Shown here piece by piece: positions 62,111 to 64,000 of a stretch of DNA of 64,000 nt. This DNA comes from Roseburia sp. (GTDB lineage: Bacteria > Bacillota > Clostridia > Lachnospirales > Lachnospiraceae). The notes under the pieces were generated by a model. That model made no database searches and had not been told where the DNA came from. It worked only from the letters and a program-made list of their open reading frames with translations. The translations under genes were made by a program, and so were the position numbers. The DNA lies in contig JAGBEG010000013.1 in the NCBI GenBank assembly GCA_017937095.1, positions 394,987 through 458,986 on the forward strand, given 5' to 3'. Each line of letters starts with the position of its first letter. The first letter of the stretch is position 1.

Positions 62111-62139
62111 ATTATAACTTATTTGTAAAGGTATTTCAA
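62111..62139 (-). promoter_or_regulatory. sigma-A promoter of the DUF308 gene
   Basis: The minus strand reads TTGAAA (62134-62139), 17 bases, perfect TATAAT (62111-62116), 67 bases before the start. Confidence 0.75.
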
Positions 62140-62143
62140 GAAA

Positions 62144-62189
62144 ACGTGTATCCTCATTTAAAATAAACGTGTATCCTCATTTAAAATAA
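62144..62189. repeat. 23-bp perfect tandem duplication
   Basis: ACGTGTATCCTCATTTAAAATAA occurs at 62144-62166 and again directly at 62167-62189. It marks the junction between the chromosomal genes and the AT-rich toxin-associated segment. Confidence 0.9.
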
Positions 62190-62396
62190 AAGGGTACAAA
62201 TTCGAGCTATCTCCTTTGATGCACCGCCAAGCACTCCAAAAATTCCACCAAATATCCCTGACATTAAAATGTCACTTATTTCACTCTCTTGATTATTTAC
62301 TTCCCTGCGTGAGTGCATGCCATCTACGTTGCCTGCTGACTGGCTCAGCCGAATTATTACGTTTTTGCTATGTTTTAATTTTCTACCAACTCCAAG
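62181..62396 (-). pseudogene. remnant of a polymorphic-toxin stalk
   Basis: A 71-codon frame without a usable start, reading GRKLKHSKNVIIRLSQSAGN and later SDILMSGIFGGIFGVLGGAS before a stop at 62181. The glycine-rich hydrophobic IFGGIFGVLGGAS resembles membrane-inserting stretches of toxin proteins. A stop codon lies directly before the frame. It is most likely a broken fragment left by toxin-gene rearrangement. Confidence 0.5.
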
Positions 62397-62416
62397 TCAT
62401 CTGGTAACAGAGTGCA

Positions 62417-62572
62417 CTATGCTTTGGGATTTCCTTCTTTATCTAGTATTTCAACTTCATATGCCTCTCGCGGTTTCTCAAATACCATAAGTATAGCACC
62501 GAGTTCACCTTCTTTTTCACCCTCTTCACAATCTTTCATAAGCTTAACTGTATCATATTCCTTAAACTTCAT
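62417..62572 (-). CDS. DUF4926 family protein, possible immunity factor
   Basis: A 51-residue protein starting MKFKEYDTVKLMKDCEEGEK and ending with EVEILDKEGNPKA. The opening VKLMKD, the GAILMVFEKPREAYEVEI strand and the size match DUF4926, a small SH3-like barrel common next to polymorphic toxins. GTTAGGAGAGATT precedes ATG, a good SD. It lies downstream of the toxin tip and fragment genes. A role as an immunity protein is by association, not proof. Confidence 0.75.
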   Translation of the reverse strand: MKFKEYDTVKLMKDCEEGEKEGELGAILMVFEKPREAYEVEILDKEGNPKA

Positions 62573-62677
62573 AATCTCTCCTAACTAATCTTTTACAAAA
62601 AATTACTGTTAATTCAGGTATATCTAAGCCTATGAAAAATGTGTTGATGGTTTTGTTTGTGCATTTCTTAGAATTGT

Positions 62678-62845
62678 TCATCGAATCACCCAAGTATTGC
62701 CTTGTCCTTCTGGTGCTCCCGAAGTACGTGTATGCCATCTTACTTCGTACTTATATGTTCCATCATTCCATTTGTAAGAAATTTGTTCATATCCATCCGT
62801 CATAAATTTAACTTTATACCAATATCTATATACATTAAAGAATTG
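62678..62845 (-). pseudogene. orphan C-terminal fragment of a polymorphic toxin
   Basis: A 55-codon frame with no proper start, reading YRYWYKVKFMTDGYEQISYK, WNDGTYKYEVRWHTRTSGAP and EGQGNTWVIR. The RWHTRTPGAPxxQGxTWVI pattern is frequent at the C-terminus of polymorphic toxins. It overlaps the end of the preceding gene in another frame. This is what cassette exchange leaves behind when a toxin tip is displaced. Confidence 0.65.
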
Positions 62846-63314
62846 TTATTGCATAATCCTCATTAAGAATACTATTTACTCTTCGAATATCTCCCCACAT
62901 CCCATCTTGGTACTTTTTACCAGTCCATTTTTTGCAGGTCCGTAATTCTTTTTCAAAAGAATGCAATTTACTCTTCAAATTCTTTACTATACTATCTCTA
63001 TCCACAACAAATGCTGCCGTATGCCTTTCTTCACTTATTATCTGAAAAAACATAACCATCACTGCACAATACACTTCAAATGCTCCCTTATTACACATAC
63101 ACTTAATTGCTTCCTCAAATTTCTTATCTACCATTAAGTCTGGCATTTCTGTATAAAGCAAATAAATTGTGCGAATTATATTAGGCCAGTCAGTTGGTAC
63201 TTCTGCTGCAATAAATTGACTTATTTCACATTTATATTCATCCTGTCCTACTAACATCTTATCAAGTGCATCTTCCTTTATAGCCCTTATAACTAATTCT
63301 TTTATTTGCATCAT
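62835..63314 (-). CDS. probable immunity protein of the adjacent toxin
   Basis: A 159-residue helical cytoplasmic protein (AIKEDALDKMLVGQDEYKCE, TDWPNIIRTIYLLYTEMPDLM, CNKGAFEVYCAVMVMFFQII). I do not recognise the family. Its ATG overlaps the stop of the toxin-tip gene by four bases (ATGA), and it is AT-rich like that gene. In such loci the gene directly after a toxin tip encodes its specific immunity protein. That assignment is by position only. Confidence 0.6.
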   Translation of the reverse strand: MMQIKELVIRAIKEDALDKMLVGQDEYKCEISQFIAAEVPTDWPNIIRTIYLLYTEMPDLMVDKKFEEAIKCMCNKGAFEVYCAVMVMFFQIISEERHTAAFVVDRDSIVKNLKSKLHSFEKELRTCKKWTGKKYQDGMWGDIRRVNSILNEDYAITIL

Positions 63315-64000
63315 TTTCTCTCCAATCTTACCGTATTAATATCTATTACATTTGAATCGTTAGGCACATTATGTACCACCGCTTCCGGCACTCCACCGGA
63401 TGTATATCCTCCCGGGATCCATTCTGAATTCGCCCCCGCTTCATTACCACTGGGCATTGAAATATCGTAACTACTTGGATTATCAATACCTACTATTTTA
63501 AAATTTCCCTCAGATAAACTTCCGGTCGGATAACCTAGTGCTTTCTCCACGTACGCTAAATCTCCATCAGCTTCCTGTAATACTCGATTCAAATATTCCT
63601 CTGAAGTGACAAATAACGTGCCATCTTCCCGCGCAATCTCTGGAACTCCTCTATAATACAAATCATAATCACTTTCTGGCAATATATATGCAGCCCCTCC
63701 TTCAAACTGCTTTAAATGTTCCTCAATGTATTCCTGACTCAAATATGTTTTTGGATCTGGTCTATTACCTTTGGGCTTAGATACTATTTCATCTATTACA
63801 TCTTGTGTCAAATTGGACTTCAGCCCTTTCCTGCCTGACACCTGAGTTGTTTCCCCTAATTTCTTCCACCATGCTTGAATATCATCCCCAAATGCAGATA
63901 ACTTCTTGCTGCCATTTTCCCAGAGTTCCCTCAGATTATTGCTCATCCTTCGCCAATCATCAGAGCACGAATCTGCAATGTCCCTCCATATTTTTTTCCA
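63311..64000 (-). CDS. C-terminal end of a polymorphic toxin, continues past the window
   Basis: The frame is open from its stop at 63311 to the window edge, so the visible 229 codons are the end of a longer protein. The last 110 residues contain DYDLYYRGVPEIAREDGTLF and YDISMPSGNEAGANSEWIPG, then GGYTSGGVPEAVV. I recall this SGNEAGANxxWIPGGYTSGGVPEAV block as a recurrent toxin C-terminal domain whose activity I cannot name. Upstream residues (GSKKLSAFGDDIQAWWKKLGE) look like a linker. The internal ATG at 63946 is not a likely start. Base composition is AT-rich compared with the rest of the window. Confidence 0.7.
   Translation of the reverse strand, partial: WKKIWRDIADSCSDDWRRMSNNLRELWENGSKKLSAFGDDIQAWWKKLGETTQVSGRKGLKSNLTQDVIDEIVSKPKGNRPDPKTYLSQEYIEEHLKQFEGGAAYILPESDYDLYYRGVPEIAREDGTLFVTSEEYLNRVLQEADGDLAYVEKALGYPTGSLSEGNFKIVGIDNPSSYDISMPSGNEAGANSEWIPGGYTSGGVPEAVVHNVPNDSNVIDINTVRLERK

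Noticed and set aside
62216-62407. Plus-strand frame of 63 codons before the DUF4926 gene
   Set aside because: The minus strand here gives a better toxin-like reading; the plus frame lacks an SD.
1-64000. tRNA or rRNA genes, CRISPR arrays, insertion sequences, replication origin
   Set aside because: No cloverleaf with a TTCGANTC arm, no regularly spaced direct repeats, no transposase-like protein and no DnaA-box cluster were seen.

Overview
The window looks like a chromosomal segment of an anaerobic, Gram-positive, endospore-forming member of the Clostridia, most likely Lachnospiraceae. The basis is: a SipL-type SPOCS/LysM spore protein next to veg; a pflB-pflA pair; the Firmicutes gene order ecfA1-ecfA2-ecfT-truA-rplM-rpsI; strong GGAGG ribosome binding sites; and many consensus sigma-A promoters. 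Most genes lie on the minus strand. The last 1.8 kb is visibly richer in A+T than the rest.

Layout. 1-10 kb holds envelope and spore functions: a YqeY fragment, a secreted NlpC/P60 hydrolase behind a structured leader RNA, a repeat-rich membrane protein, sipL, veg, a PrcB-like lipoprotein, plsC, murF and ddl. 10-19 kb has hpf, a DUF2156-GNAT fusion, pflA/pflB with an operator-like palindrome, a PAS-GGDEF protein, a phosphodiesterase and a tRNA-dihydrouridine synthase. 19-26 kb has a chemoreceptor paired with an FMN-binding lipoprotein, a TipAS-type MerR regulator, a Nudix hydrolase and a large repeat/beta-helix lipoprotein. 25.8-31.4 kb is one operon: a GntR regulator, an ABC importer (permease, binding protein, permease), an MBL-fold hydrolase and an inositol-monophosphatase-like enzyme. 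31.6-37.2 kb has a DUF1848 protein, a DUF4097 lipoprotein gene broken by one amber codon beside its TetR regulator and two matching palindromes, and a divergent MATE/AraC pair.

37.2-37.6 kb carries a compact type I toxin-antitoxin locus: a 29-residue holin-like toxin and a convergent antisense RNA. 37.7-45 kb is housekeeping (rpsI, rplM, truA, the ECF module, trmL, an aminotransferase with an Lrp regulator). 45-53 kb has an AIR-synthase-like protein, a VanW-family protein behind paired palindromes, a DnaQ-like exonuclease, a B12-binding radical SAM protein, a membrane GGDEF protein and an MntP-like exporter. 53-58 kb is a TetR/MMPL/YhgE-like envelope module. 58-62 kb has two HD-GYP proteins, one fused to a degenerate GADEF domain, and a DUF308 protein. 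62-64 kb is the 3' end of a polymorphic-toxin locus: toxin tip, likely immunity protein, two toxin remnants and a DUF4926 gene.

Themes are envelope remodelling, cyclic-di-GMP signalling (two GGDEF and two HD-GYP proteins) and RNA-level control. The least explained elements are the NlpC/P60 leader RNA, the type I toxin locus with matching 5' segments on its two RNAs, the sipL start embedded in the veg terminator, and the toxin remnants at the right edge. All functional calls rest on reading the sequence; no searches were run.
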